A stretch of 15,974 bases of DNA from JBAXSK01 sp044358815 (GTDB taxonomy: Bacteria; Cyanobacteriota; Cyanobacteriia; Pseudanabaenales; Pseudanabaenaceae), in assembly GCA_044358815.1 (NCBI GenBank), contig JBIKNH010000091.1, positions 1 through 15,974 of the forward strand, in the 5' to 3' direction. The stretch's first letter is position 1; each line of letters opens with the position of its first letter. Below, one piece after another: positions 1 to 7,029 of this stretch. The notes under the pieces were generated by a model. The model ran no database searches. It was not told the DNA's origin and was given only the letters and a program-made list of their open reading frames with translations. A program made the translations under genes and the position numbers.

Positions 1-1
1 T

Positions 2-1174
2 ACCTATGTCTTGATCACTGGAGACTTTGTAAAAACCGGTGGCATGGATCGGGCGAATTATGCCTTAGCCGACTATCTGGCACGACAGGGGGCAACGGTG
101 CATTTAGTCGCCTATCGGGTTGCCCCTGATTTGTTGGCTTATCCCAATGTGCAATTTCATCCTGTGCCAAAACCTGGTAATTCCTATCTCTTGGCGGAAC
201 CACTCTTGAATTACATCGGGCAAAGGGTAGCCCGTCGAGCTATGACTCAGTTGGCGGCTCAGGGAAAAGCTCAGGTGACGGACCAAGGTAGCAAAGTGGT
301 GGTTAATGGCGGTAACTGTTTGTGGGGTGGTGGCTATAACTGGGTGCATTATGTCCATGCAGTGTATGGTCCGCCCCCTAGTGGCAGTTGGTTACGGCGA
401 GTCAAACAAAAACTGGATCGGTGGCGCAATCGTCGCACGGAACGCCAAGCCTTCGGTAAAGCTGGTTTATTAGTGGCTAACTCCCAGCGGACTAAAGCCG
501 ATTTGATGACGCATTTTGATATACCAGGATCGCGGGTCGCTGTGGTGTATTTGGGAGTAGAACCAGAGATTTTTTATCCCCCCACTGAGGCAGAACGAGC
601 CGCAATCCGTCAGCAAATGGGTTGGTCTAATGCTCCCGTGTTGTTGTTTGTGGGAGATCCTAGGGATCATCGCAAGGGCTTTGATACCCTTCTCCAAGCA
701 TGGCAGACCTTAAAACAGAACGCCACGCCAGAAAATCCTTGGGATGTGCAATTGGCGATCGCCGGTGGGAAGCAAAGTCATCAGGAAAGCTTCCAAGGCA
801 GCAAAATCGATCTAGGGGCTTTGGGAATAATTGACCTAGGATTTCGCCGTGATTTAGGGACAGTATTACGGGGGGCTGATGGCTTGGTATCCCCCACTAG
901 GTATGAATCCTATGGTTTAGGAGTCCATGAAGCTCTATGTTGTGGGTTGCCCGCCATCGTTGCGGCTAATGCAGGAGTTGCCGAACGCTATACCGCCCCC
1001 ATGACGGATCTTTGGTTAAACAACGTTAACGATCCTGATGAATTAGCCGCGACTTTACAGCGTTGGCACAATGCCCAAGACTACTATCGTCAAGGGGCAC
1101 AGGCTCTGTCAGTGCAACTGCGGCAAAGAACTTGGGATGTCATGGCAGCGGAAATGGTGGAAATTATGGGTTAG
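2..1174 (+). CDS. Glycosyltransferase family 4 (GT-B fold), 5'-truncated by window edge
   Basis: Transfers a sugar from an activated donor to an acceptor, probably in cell-surface polysaccharide or glycolipid synthesis; donor and acceptor cannot be read from the sequence. The reading frame is open to the window edge (Thr-Tyr-Val before the TTG at 11), and the visible N-terminus, ITGDFVKTGGMDRANYALA, is the usual glycine-rich first strand and loop of GT4 enzymes. The true start therefore lies a few codons upstream of the window. The C-terminal lobe begins near LLFVGDPRDHRKGFDTLL, with the Arg-Lys-Gly donor-phosphate region. The donor-site EX7E motif is intact in YESYGLGVHEALCCGLP (Glu codons 905-907 and 929-931). 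About 390 residues are visible, so the gene is nearly complete. It contains the only HIP1 octamer in the window. A 16-bp stretch (971-986) recurs just after the gene at 1215-1230. The family is clear; the specific role is unknown. Confidence 0.9.
   Translation, partial: TYVLITGDFVKTGGMDRANYALADYLARQGATVHLVAYRVAPDLLAYPNVQFHPVPKPGNSYLLAEPLLNYIGQRVARRAMTQLAAQGKAQVTDQGSKVVVNGGNCLWGGGYNWVHYVHAVYGPPPSGSWLRRVKQKLDRWRNRRTERQAFGKAGLLVANSQRTKADLMTHFDIPGSRVAVVYLGVEPEIFYPPTEAERAAIRQQMGWSNAPVLLFVGDPRDHRKGFDTLLQAWQTLKQNATPENPWDVQLAIAGGKQSHQESFQGSKIDLGALGIIDLGFRRDLGTVLRGADGLVSPTRYESYGLGVHEALCCGLPAIVAANAGVAERYTAPMTDLWLNNVNDPDELAATLQRWHNAQDYYRQGAQALSVQLRQRTWDVMAAEMVEIMG
755..762. repeat. HIP1 octamer GCGATCGC
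   Basis: The palindrome GCGATCGC, here in the longer form GGCGATCGCC (754-763), is the highly iterated palindrome that is abundant in many cyanobacterial genomes. It lies inside the glycosyltransferase gene. I found only one exact copy in about 16 kb, so this genome may be HIP1-poor. Confidence 0.7.
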
Positions 1175-1196
1175 GGGTTAGTGGGTAAAGTTTTTA

Positions 1197-1215
1197 CGTT
1201 ATGTGGCTCATAACG
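1197..1215. repeat. Perfect inverted repeat CGTTATG-5nt-CATAACG
   Basis: Seven-base arms CGTTATG (1197-1203) and CATAACG (1209-1215) flank a 5-nt loop, 22 bases after the glycosyltransferase stop. No T-run follows, so it is not a standard terminator. It could be an operator or the edge of a small dispersed repeat. A similar shorter palindrome, TTATG-GCT-CATAA, lies at 9209-9221 upstream of ubiD and shares GGCTCATAA with it. Confidence 0.4.
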
Positions 1216-1259
1216 CAGGAGTTGCCGAACCAAGCTAAGATGGTCTTTGCTGTTTACTC

Positions 1260-1289
1260 TTAGCCTCACCATGATTAGCCTCACCCTGA
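1260..1289. repeat. 15-bp tandem duplication upstream of the TPR-fusion gene
   Basis: Two adjacent 15-bp units (1260-1274 and 1275-1289, TTAGCCTCACCATGA and TTAGCCTCACCCTGA) differ at one base. They end 63 bp before the start codon at 1353. They could be paired regulator sites or a replication-slippage duplication; the sequence does not decide between these. Confidence 0.5.
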
Positions 1290-1352
1290 ATCTCCAAAAT
1301 AAAGGGTGATTCAAGGGTAATTCTCTGTGGCGCAGACTATCTATCACCCGCT

Positions 1353-3374
1353 ATGGTCACTAGAATCTTTTTGTGTAATGAACAAACAGAACCGGAAATT
1401 CGGGACTTCATCCAAGAAGCCATTGCTGAAATTAATGAAGGTGAGCCGTACATAGTTACTTGGAGTTGTGGCAGTATCCAAACTCTCAAAGTAGGTGATA
1501 GAGCTTATTTCAAACGCATTGGTAGTAATATTCAGGGTTACTTTGCGTCTGGGGTGGTGGTAGCAGCAGATCCGGAATATCAGCTACGGCTCAAGTCGGC
1601 TCGCTATCGGGATCTCAGTGATGCCTATGATGTGGATTCGAGTCCCACTGCCCTCAGGGTTTGGGTGGTTTGGGATGCCTGTGGTAGTTTTGACGATCCC
1701 CTGCGCACTGATGAACTGCGTCGCCTGCCTCAATTCGCTAATTTGCCCCTCGAACCCCAAAGCGATGCAGGGGTATTTCGTGAAGAATATATTCGCCTCT
1801 TGGAACCCCAGTGGGATCGGCACTTGCAACGGCTGACCCGCGAAAGTAAAGGGATTCGGTTAGTGGATGTGATTTACCGCTGGGGCATTGAAGACGCACA
1901 GCAAGGGGCGTTACAGGATGCCATTGCCAACTACACCCAAGTGATTAAGCAAAAGCCGGATTATGTCAAGGCTTATCTGGCGCGGGGCGATGTGTATTTC
2001 AGTCAGCGGGATTATGCCAAGGCTTTGACCGACTACACCCAAGCGATTAACCTCCGTGCCGAGGGTAAAGCCGCCAAAGGTGCCAAGCTGGCTTATTACA
2101 AGCGGGGACAAGTTTATTTTTTAATGGGGCAATATCAGCAGTCTTTGAGTGACTTGCGCCAAGCGGTGGAGCTTGATCCGCAATACACCGATGCCCAAAA
2201 TGCCCTCGGCAATACTTACTTCAAACTAAAAAGCTATGAGCAGGCGGTGGTTTGTTATACCGCTAGTTTAAATGCCAATCCTCAACAACCCCAAGTACAA
2301 TTCCGACGGGGCAAGGCTTCTTTTATTCTCAAAGAACATGGTGATGCCGTAGCGGATTTAACCCAAGTCATTGACCTCCAACCCGAAAATGCCGATGCTC
2401 ATTATTATCGTGGTGCTGCCAATGCCGAGCGTTTAGATGGTTTTGCGGACTTAGCTGGAGCCAGAGACGATCTCCGTCAGGCTATTTTGTTGTATCAGAG
2501 TCAGGGCAAACCGGAGAAAATCGCCAAACCCCAACGGTTATTAGACAGTTTGGCAGTGGATGTTAGTTCTAGTCAGAATCCTAGTGCAAATGCAATTCCA
2601 GATGAGCCAGCCAGTTTAGGTGTAGCGGATCATGGGACAGCGCAAGTAACAACTGAGTTAGCAATTGATCAACCCATCTCTGAATCTGGCAAACCACCTT
2701 ATCAGCCGGTCAATAAATTAGAACTAATCGGGCCAGAAATTATCCCCGTTGCCGAACCAGTGGACTTTCAACCCCTAGATTTGTCAATGAGTACAGGTCA
2801 TGAACCGGAACCTGTCGGTTTAGCCTTGCCTGTAGATCCGGTAACTGATGCGGAGCCGACCATTACCCCTGCACCATCCCTCGAAAAAGTGATCGAAGTG
2901 GAAAAGGTCATCGAAAAAGTTATTGAAAGGGTGACGGAAAAAGTACTAGTTTTCACCCTTGGGGAACGAAATCCGACGGAAAAAGCCGCGATTGTGGCAG
3001 TGACTAGCGCCTATGTGCGGGATGGCTGGCAGGTCAATGTGGTGGATAAAGCCGACTGTGGCTATGACTTGGAATGCCGTCAAGGGGAACGGATCGAAGA
3101 TGTCACCATCAAGGATATGGCTAATTTAGGCAGTAGTTTCACGGTCACCGCAGCGGAAATCCACGCTGCCCGCCATAATCCAAATTTTGTCCTGTGGGTG
3201 GTTTATCCAGACAATGACACCAATAATGCCACTCCACAACTGAAACGCTGGACCGGAGCAGATATTCTGGCGGAATTTGACATGGAACCTGTGGAATATC
3301 GCATGAAACCCAAGCCTATTCCTGAAGAAACTGCGGCAGAGGTTGTGACAGAAACTGGGGCAGACCATGACTAA
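1353..3374 (+). CDS. EVE/PUA-like - TPR - DUF3883-like fusion protein
   Basis: A 673-residue protein of unknown function. Residues 1-~155 resemble the EVE/PUA-like domain found ahead of HNH nucleases and in modification-dependent restriction proteins; visible marks are TWSCGSIQTLKVGDRAYFKR (36-55), the GYFASGVVV strand and the VWVVWD strand (103-108). Residues ~175-385 form about five or six TPR units (for example AIANYTQVIKQKPDYVKAYL at 190-209). A Pro/Glu-rich, probably disordered linker spans ~400-510, followed by a charged EKVIE repeat (511-530). Residues ~530-645 resemble DUF3883, a PD-(D/E)XK-like fold: DGWQVNVVDKADCGYDLEC, a strand ending in TIK (585-587), then FTVTAAE (596-602) and FVLWVVY. 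Where the fold usually has E-x-K, this protein has T-I-K, so activity is doubtful. There is no signal peptide or membrane segment. The stop overlaps the next gene by 8 nt, implying coupling. The TPR call is firm; the two end-domain calls rest on motif recognition. Confidence 0.75.
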   Translation: MVTRIFLCNEQTEPEIRDFIQEAIAEINEGEPYIVTWSCGSIQTLKVGDRAYFKRIGSNIQGYFASGVVVAADPEYQLRLKSARYRDLSDAYDVDSSPTALRVWVVWDACGSFDDPLRTDELRRLPQFANLPLEPQSDAGVFREEYIRLLEPQWDRHLQRLTRESKGIRLVDVIYRWGIEDAQQGALQDAIANYTQVIKQKPDYVKAYLARGDVYFSQRDYAKALTDYTQAINLRAEGKAAKGAKLAYYKRGQVYFLMGQYQQSLSDLRQAVELDPQYTDAQNALGNTYFKLKSYEQAVVCYTASLNANPQQPQVQFRRGKASFILKEHGDAVADLTQVIDLQPENADAHYYRGAANAERLDGFADLAGARDDLRQAILLYQSQGKPEKIAKPQRLLDSLAVDVSSSQNPSANAIPDEPASLGVADHGTAQVTTELAIDQPISESGKPPYQPVNKLELIGPEIIPVAEPVDFQPLDLSMSTGHEPEPVGLALPVDPVTDAEPTITPAPSLEKVIEVEKVIEKVIERVTEKVLVFTLGERNPTEKAAIVAVTSAYVRDGWQVNVVDKADCGYDLECRQGERIEDVTIKDMANLGSSFTVTAAEIHAARHNPNFVLWVVYPDNDTNNATPQLKRWTGADILAEFDMEPVEYRMKPKPIPEETAAEVVTETGADHD

Positions 3375-4137
3375 ATCGGTTCGGGTCTTTTTGGTCACCC
3401 ATGGCAGCAGTGATCCCCGCTCTTGGCATGGCTTACAGAATTTAGTCCAAGCAGTGCAAGGGGCTTATCCCCATTGGCAAGTGGGGGGCGGTTGCCTGGA
3501 AGGACAAGCTCAAACTCTCGCCGAGCAATTGATTACTTTTAGTCAGGTTACCTTCAGATCAATGCCACCTAGTGCAGATCCGACAACGGGTAAAATCTAT
3601 GTTGTGCCGCTGTTTCTGTTGGCGGGTGTACATACAATGGTGGATATTCCCGAACAGGTACAGGAAGCGCAAACTAAACTTCCCCCTAGTATAGATTTAG
3701 AGGTCTTGCCTCATTTAGGGGCGCATCCGGATTTACCGCAAATCCTAGGGGCAATTTTCCAAGCAGGGGAACAGAATTTTCCTCGGGGATTTCCGATTAA
3801 TGACTTAAACAAGTACTCAACCAAACGGTTGATAGTAGCTCACGGTAGCCGCCGCCCAGGAGCCAATCAAGGCATCGTTGAGTTAGCCGCCCAAGTTGAT
3901 GCTAGTGCTAGTTTTTGGGCAGCAGCACCTTCCTGGGAAGAGCAGTTAAATCAGTGGCACCAGGAAGGAATTCAACAAGTGATGGTTTTGCCCTACTTTT
4001 TGATCCCAGGCGGCATTACGGAGATTATTGCCAGTAAAATTAATGGTTGTAATGGTTGGTCATCCATGAATCTAAAACTACTACCACTGCCGTTTTCCAG
4101 CGACACTATTATTAAGTTACTTAATTCCCTTGGTTGA
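3367..4137 (+). CDS. CbiX/SirB-family sirohydrochlorin chelatase (two-lobe form)
   Basis: Predicted to insert Co2+ or Fe2+ into sirohydrochlorin (cobalamin or siroheme branch), in the cytoplasm. It is 256 residues long with two tandem CbiX lobes. The N-terminal lobe carries VTHGSSDPRS with His12 and PLFLLAGVH with His89, the usual pair of metal-binding histidines. The C-terminal lobe has IVAHGSRRPG with His159, but its second site reads PYFLIPGGI, with Ile217 where His is expected. One competent active site in the first lobe fits the long forms of this family. The start ATG overlaps the end of the upstream TPR-fusion gene by 8 nt (ATGACTAA), suggesting translational coupling. The metal cannot be read from sequence, so no symbol is given. 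Confidence 0.85.
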   Translation: MTKSVRVFLVTHGSSDPRSWHGLQNLVQAVQGAYPHWQVGGGCLEGQAQTLAEQLITFSQVTFRSMPPSADPTTGKIYVVPLFLLAGVHTMVDIPEQVQEAQTKLPPSIDLEVLPHLGAHPDLPQILGAIFQAGEQNFPRGFPINDLNKYSTKRLIVAHGSRRPGANQGIVELAAQVDASASFWAAAPSWEEQLNQWHQEGIQQVMVLPYFLIPGGITEIIASKINGCNGWSSMNLKLLPLPFSSDTIIKLLNSLG

Positions 4138-4171
4138 TTCCCTTGCTTAACTCTTTATGGGCTATCCCTTG

Positions 4172-4201
4172 ATTTCTCTGACAGTAATTTCTCTGACAGT
4201 G
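4172..4201. repeat. 15-bp tandem duplication upstream of the histidine kinase
   Basis: Adjacent 15-bp units ATTTCTCTGACAGTA (4172-4186) and ATTTCTCTGACAGTG (4187-4201) differ only in the last base. They end 46 bp before the GTG start at 4248, a position suitable for a regulator site. A -10-like CATAAT follows at 4205-4210. Regulation is inferred from position only. Confidence 0.5.
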
Positions 4202-4247
4202 ATGCATAATTAATCCATACTCCTAGATATTCTAGCTGTGTCTTACC

Positions 4248-6914
4248 GTGAGCCTAGATAACTCTCTCTTACTGCTCTTTTTTCTACTCGGTTTAATCGG
4301 TACTTTTGCCTCCGATGTGGATTTGTTTCCCTTCATGTTAGGGGTGGTGGCGATGGGGTTAATCCTGCGTCCTCGGTTGATGCAGCCAGACGTAAATGAC
4401 GTAAATGACTTAAATAATGCGGTAGAACAATCGTCCGCTGCGGTTTTAGATTCTAATTCTCTGAGTCAATCCGCCGTGAGTTTAGAGCCAAGTGACGAGC
4501 GCGAGCTACTGGCACAAAATCAGGAAATTCAAGAATTACAAACGGAAAATCAACAACTGTGGACGGTGCTGGATAGTTTACCGCAGTTTATTTTCTGGAA
4601 AGATGCCCAGGGACGTTATCAAGGCTGTAATCAGAAGTTTGCTTACCTTGTGGGTATGGAACCGACGGAGATTCAACATAAAACTGATAGCGAATTACCT
4701 TGGACCCGCAGCATGATCACATTCAATTCTAGCCATGATCAGCTAGCGCAAAAAGAGAATTTACCCACGATGATCGAATCATTTCCTTTGCTAGAGGGGG
4801 GAATGCGTTTACTAGAAGTTTATAAAGGTCCCTTAGGGAATTTCCAAGGCAACCAAACCGAATCATTAGGAATTGTAGGCTGTTTAACTGATGTTACGAA
4901 ACGGAACCTTGCTGAAAAAGAACTCGAAGAATCAGAGTTACGGCTCAGAACCTTAGCTGATGCTTCCTTTGAGGGTTTGTTTATTCATTATCGCAGTAAA
5001 ATTATTGATGTTAATGCCACCTTTGCCCAGATTTTAGGCTACCAAGATAGCGAAATCGTCAATAAACCGACCCTTAGTTTAGTTGCTCCAGAGAGTGAGG
5101 CAACGGTGCGCCATTGTTTAACCTGGGCTACCCCAAGACTTTATTCCGTAACTTTGATTAATGCCTATGGAATGCGAATCCCTGTGGAAATTCGGAGTCG
5201 TCCGATTCAATATCAAGGCAGATCGGCGCGGGTGGTCGCAGTGCGGAATATCAGTGCTAGATTAGCGATTGAGTCTGCTCGTTGGCAAGCCGAAGAGAAA
5301 TATCAGCGGATTTTTGAACATTCCGGACAAGGTATTTTTCAAACTACGCCCCAAGGTTCTTATATTACCGTCAATCCTAAATTCGCGCAAATCTTGGGTT
5401 ATAGCAGTCCTGAAGAGATGTTGAGTGCTTTTAGTAATCAGGTGGGTAGAACAAGCTCCCCCTCACTCTATTCCTTAGAGCAAGGAGATCGAGCACATCA
5501 GACCCATGATCTGCCCGAATTAAGTACGCCCTTCTATTTACCTCAGCCAGAGAAGTTATATGTTCAGCCCCAAAACCATCCCTATATCGGTAATTATCCC
5601 CAAGATACTGACCTAAAAGCTAAAGATCATAACTCTCTTAGTAGTTCCGTTAGCGTCGAATCAGAAGTTTATCGTAAAGATGGTAGCAAAATCTGGATTT
5701 ACGAACGGATTCGACCAATTTACGACACCATGGGCAATGTGATGTATTACGAAGGCACAGCGGAAGATATTACTGTTCGGAAACAAACAGAACTAGCCTT
5801 ACTTTCAGCGAATGCTTATCTAAATGCGATTATCGATAATCTAGGGGAAGGCTTGTTAGTCATTAATTTCAATGGCATTATCGGACGAATCAATCCAGTG
5901 TTGACTGAATTACTTCAAATCAGTAGTGATCAGCTTCTAGACCATAACTATCGTCAGGTTTTACCAGCAGAATTAATTACTATTACCGATGATGCTATGG
6001 CAGTTAGTACAGAAGTTCTCCAAGCGGAATTACCGCTACCAGATGATCGTACTGGTATGGTAGTGGCAACGACGATTAATCGTTCTAAGGTTTCGAGCGA
6101 AAATTATGACACTGGGGAAACTATTTGTATCGGCGTGGTGATTCTGATTGCCGATATTACTGCTGCCAAAGAACTAGATCGGATGAAAACTGGTTTTATT
6201 ACCAATATATCCCATGAGTTGCGCACTCCTTTAACTTCTATTTTAGGTTTTACACGAGTTGTAGAAAAGAAGTTAGAAGAGAATATCTTTCCCCATTTGC
6301 CTAATACTGAAGTACAGGAGCCAAAGCTCAAGCGGGCTGTATCGCAAATCAAACAGAATTTACAGATTCTGGTTAGTGATGCCCAAAGACTCACTAATAT
6401 TATCAATAATGTTCTAGATATTGCTGACATGGAATCAGGACATGCCATTTGGGAAAAAGAACCGGTTAATATGAGTGAACTACTAAATCAAGTCGCTAAG
6501 GAATATCAGGATCTCATGGAGATTAAAGGAATTAGTTTGAATTGCGCAGTCAGAGATGATTTACCCATAGTTTTAGGCAGTCGTGAGCGTCTGCGTCAAG
6601 TATTTACAAATCTGTTAAGTAATGCATTAAAATTTACCCCCAGTGGTTCCGTCACTTTATCCGCCAGCTTTAACAGCACTACTTTACACATTGCCCTCAA
6701 GGATACAGGAATTGGTATTGCGCGGCAAAATCAGGAAAGTATTTTTATGAAGTTCAAACAGATTGGCGATATCATGACTGATAAACCCCAAGGCACAGGG
6801 TTAGGCTTGCCTTTGTGCAAAGAAATTATTGCTCGTCATCATGGCAAAATCTGGCTTGAAAGTGCCCTAGATGAAGGAACTACATTTTTTGTGGAATTGC
6901 CAATTAGTAATTAG
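4248..6914 (+). CDS. Membrane-anchored multi-PAS sensor histidine kinase
   Basis: An 888-residue sensor kinase that should autophosphorylate on histidine and pass phosphate to a response regulator not found in this window. Two hydrophobic stretches near residues 6-20 and 27-41 form a short membrane anchor with almost no external domain, so sensing is probably cytoplasmic. A glutamine-rich coiled coil (~82-108) leads into four PAS-like domains: ~105-220, ~228-340, ~350-512 and ~520-640. The third has an extra Ser/Pro-rich segment of roughly 37 residues (~399-436) before LYVQP. The catalytic core is intact: H-box ITNISHELRTPL with His656, N-box NLLSNALKF (788-796), G1 DTGIGI (819-824) and G2 GTGLGLPL (849-856). 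There is no receiver domain, so it is an orphan hybrid-less kinase. GTG at 4248 is chosen because an in-frame stop lies at 4233-4235 and the next ATG (residue 30) would cut the first membrane helix. The ligand is unknown. Confidence 0.9.
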   Translation: MSLDNSLLLLFFLLGLIGTFASDVDLFPFMLGVVAMGLILRPRLMQPDVNDVNDLNNAVEQSSAAVLDSNSLSQSAVSLEPSDERELLAQNQEIQELQTENQQLWTVLDSLPQFIFWKDAQGRYQGCNQKFAYLVGMEPTEIQHKTDSELPWTRSMITFNSSHDQLAQKENLPTMIESFPLLEGGMRLLEVYKGPLGNFQGNQTESLGIVGCLTDVTKRNLAEKELEESELRLRTLADASFEGLFIHYRSKIIDVNATFAQILGYQDSEIVNKPTLSLVAPESEATVRHCLTWATPRLYSVTLINAYGMRIPVEIRSRPIQYQGRSARVVAVRNISARLAIESARWQAEEKYQRIFEHSGQGIFQTTPQGSYITVNPKFAQILGYSSPEEMLSAFSNQVGRTSSPSLYSLEQGDRAHQTHDLPELSTPFYLPQPEKLYVQPQNHPYIGNYPQDTDLKAKDHNSLSSSVSVESEVYRKDGSKIWIYERIRPIYDTMGNVMYYEGTAEDITVRKQTELALLSANAYLNAIIDNLGEGLLVINFNGIIGRINPVLTELLQISSDQLLDHNYRQVLPAELITITDDAMAVSTEVLQAELPLPDDRTGMVVATTINRSKVSSENYDTGETICIGVVILIADITAAKELDRMKTGFITNISHELRTPLTSILGFTRVVEKKLEENIFPHLPNTEVQEPKLKRAVSQIKQNLQILVSDAQRLTNIINNVLDIADMESGHAIWEKEPVNMSELLNQVAKEYQDLMEIKGISLNCAVRDDLPIVLGSRERLRQVFTNLLSNALKFTPSGSVTLSASFNSTTLHIALKDTGIGIARQNQESIFMKFKQIGDIMTDKPQGTGLGLPLCKEIIARHHGKIWLESALDEGTTFFVELPISN

Positions 6915-6943
6915 TTGATTAATAGAACTAGCTAAAGATGTTA

Positions 6944-6957
6944 TGATTAGCTAATCA
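6944..6957. repeat. Perfect 14-bp palindrome TGATTAGCTAATCA
   Basis: A perfect palindrome lies 30 bp after the kinase stop and about 70 bp before ligA. An additional TTGATTA (6915-6921) can pair with TAATCAA (6952-6958). There is no T-run on either side. It may be an operator for ligA or a transcript-end structure; neither is proven. Confidence 0.35.
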
Positions 6958-7029
6958 ATAGCCAATTCATAAACTTGGATTAACTAACTTCTAGTAGCCT
7001 TCTATTAAATTTTACATTATAGTTTGATT

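Noticed and set aside
11..13. TTG as a start codon for the glycosyltransferase
   Set aside because: The frame continues open to the window edge with Thr-Tyr-Val, which fits the family's first β-strand; the gene is simply truncated.
1271..1309. 12-codon frame starting inside the 15-bp tandem repeat
   Set aside because: Too short, with no ribosome binding site and no sign of being a leader peptide.
4172..4201. CRISPR-like repeat
   Set aside because: Only two adjacent units with no spacer; it is a simple tandem duplication.
6104..6448. 114-codon open frame on the minus strand
   Set aside because: It lies opposite the histidine-kinase H-box region and has no recognisable domain.
7024..7026. 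TTG as the start of ligA
   Set aside because: It is two codons before an ATG at 7030, and neither has a Shine-Dalgarno site to favour the rarer codon.
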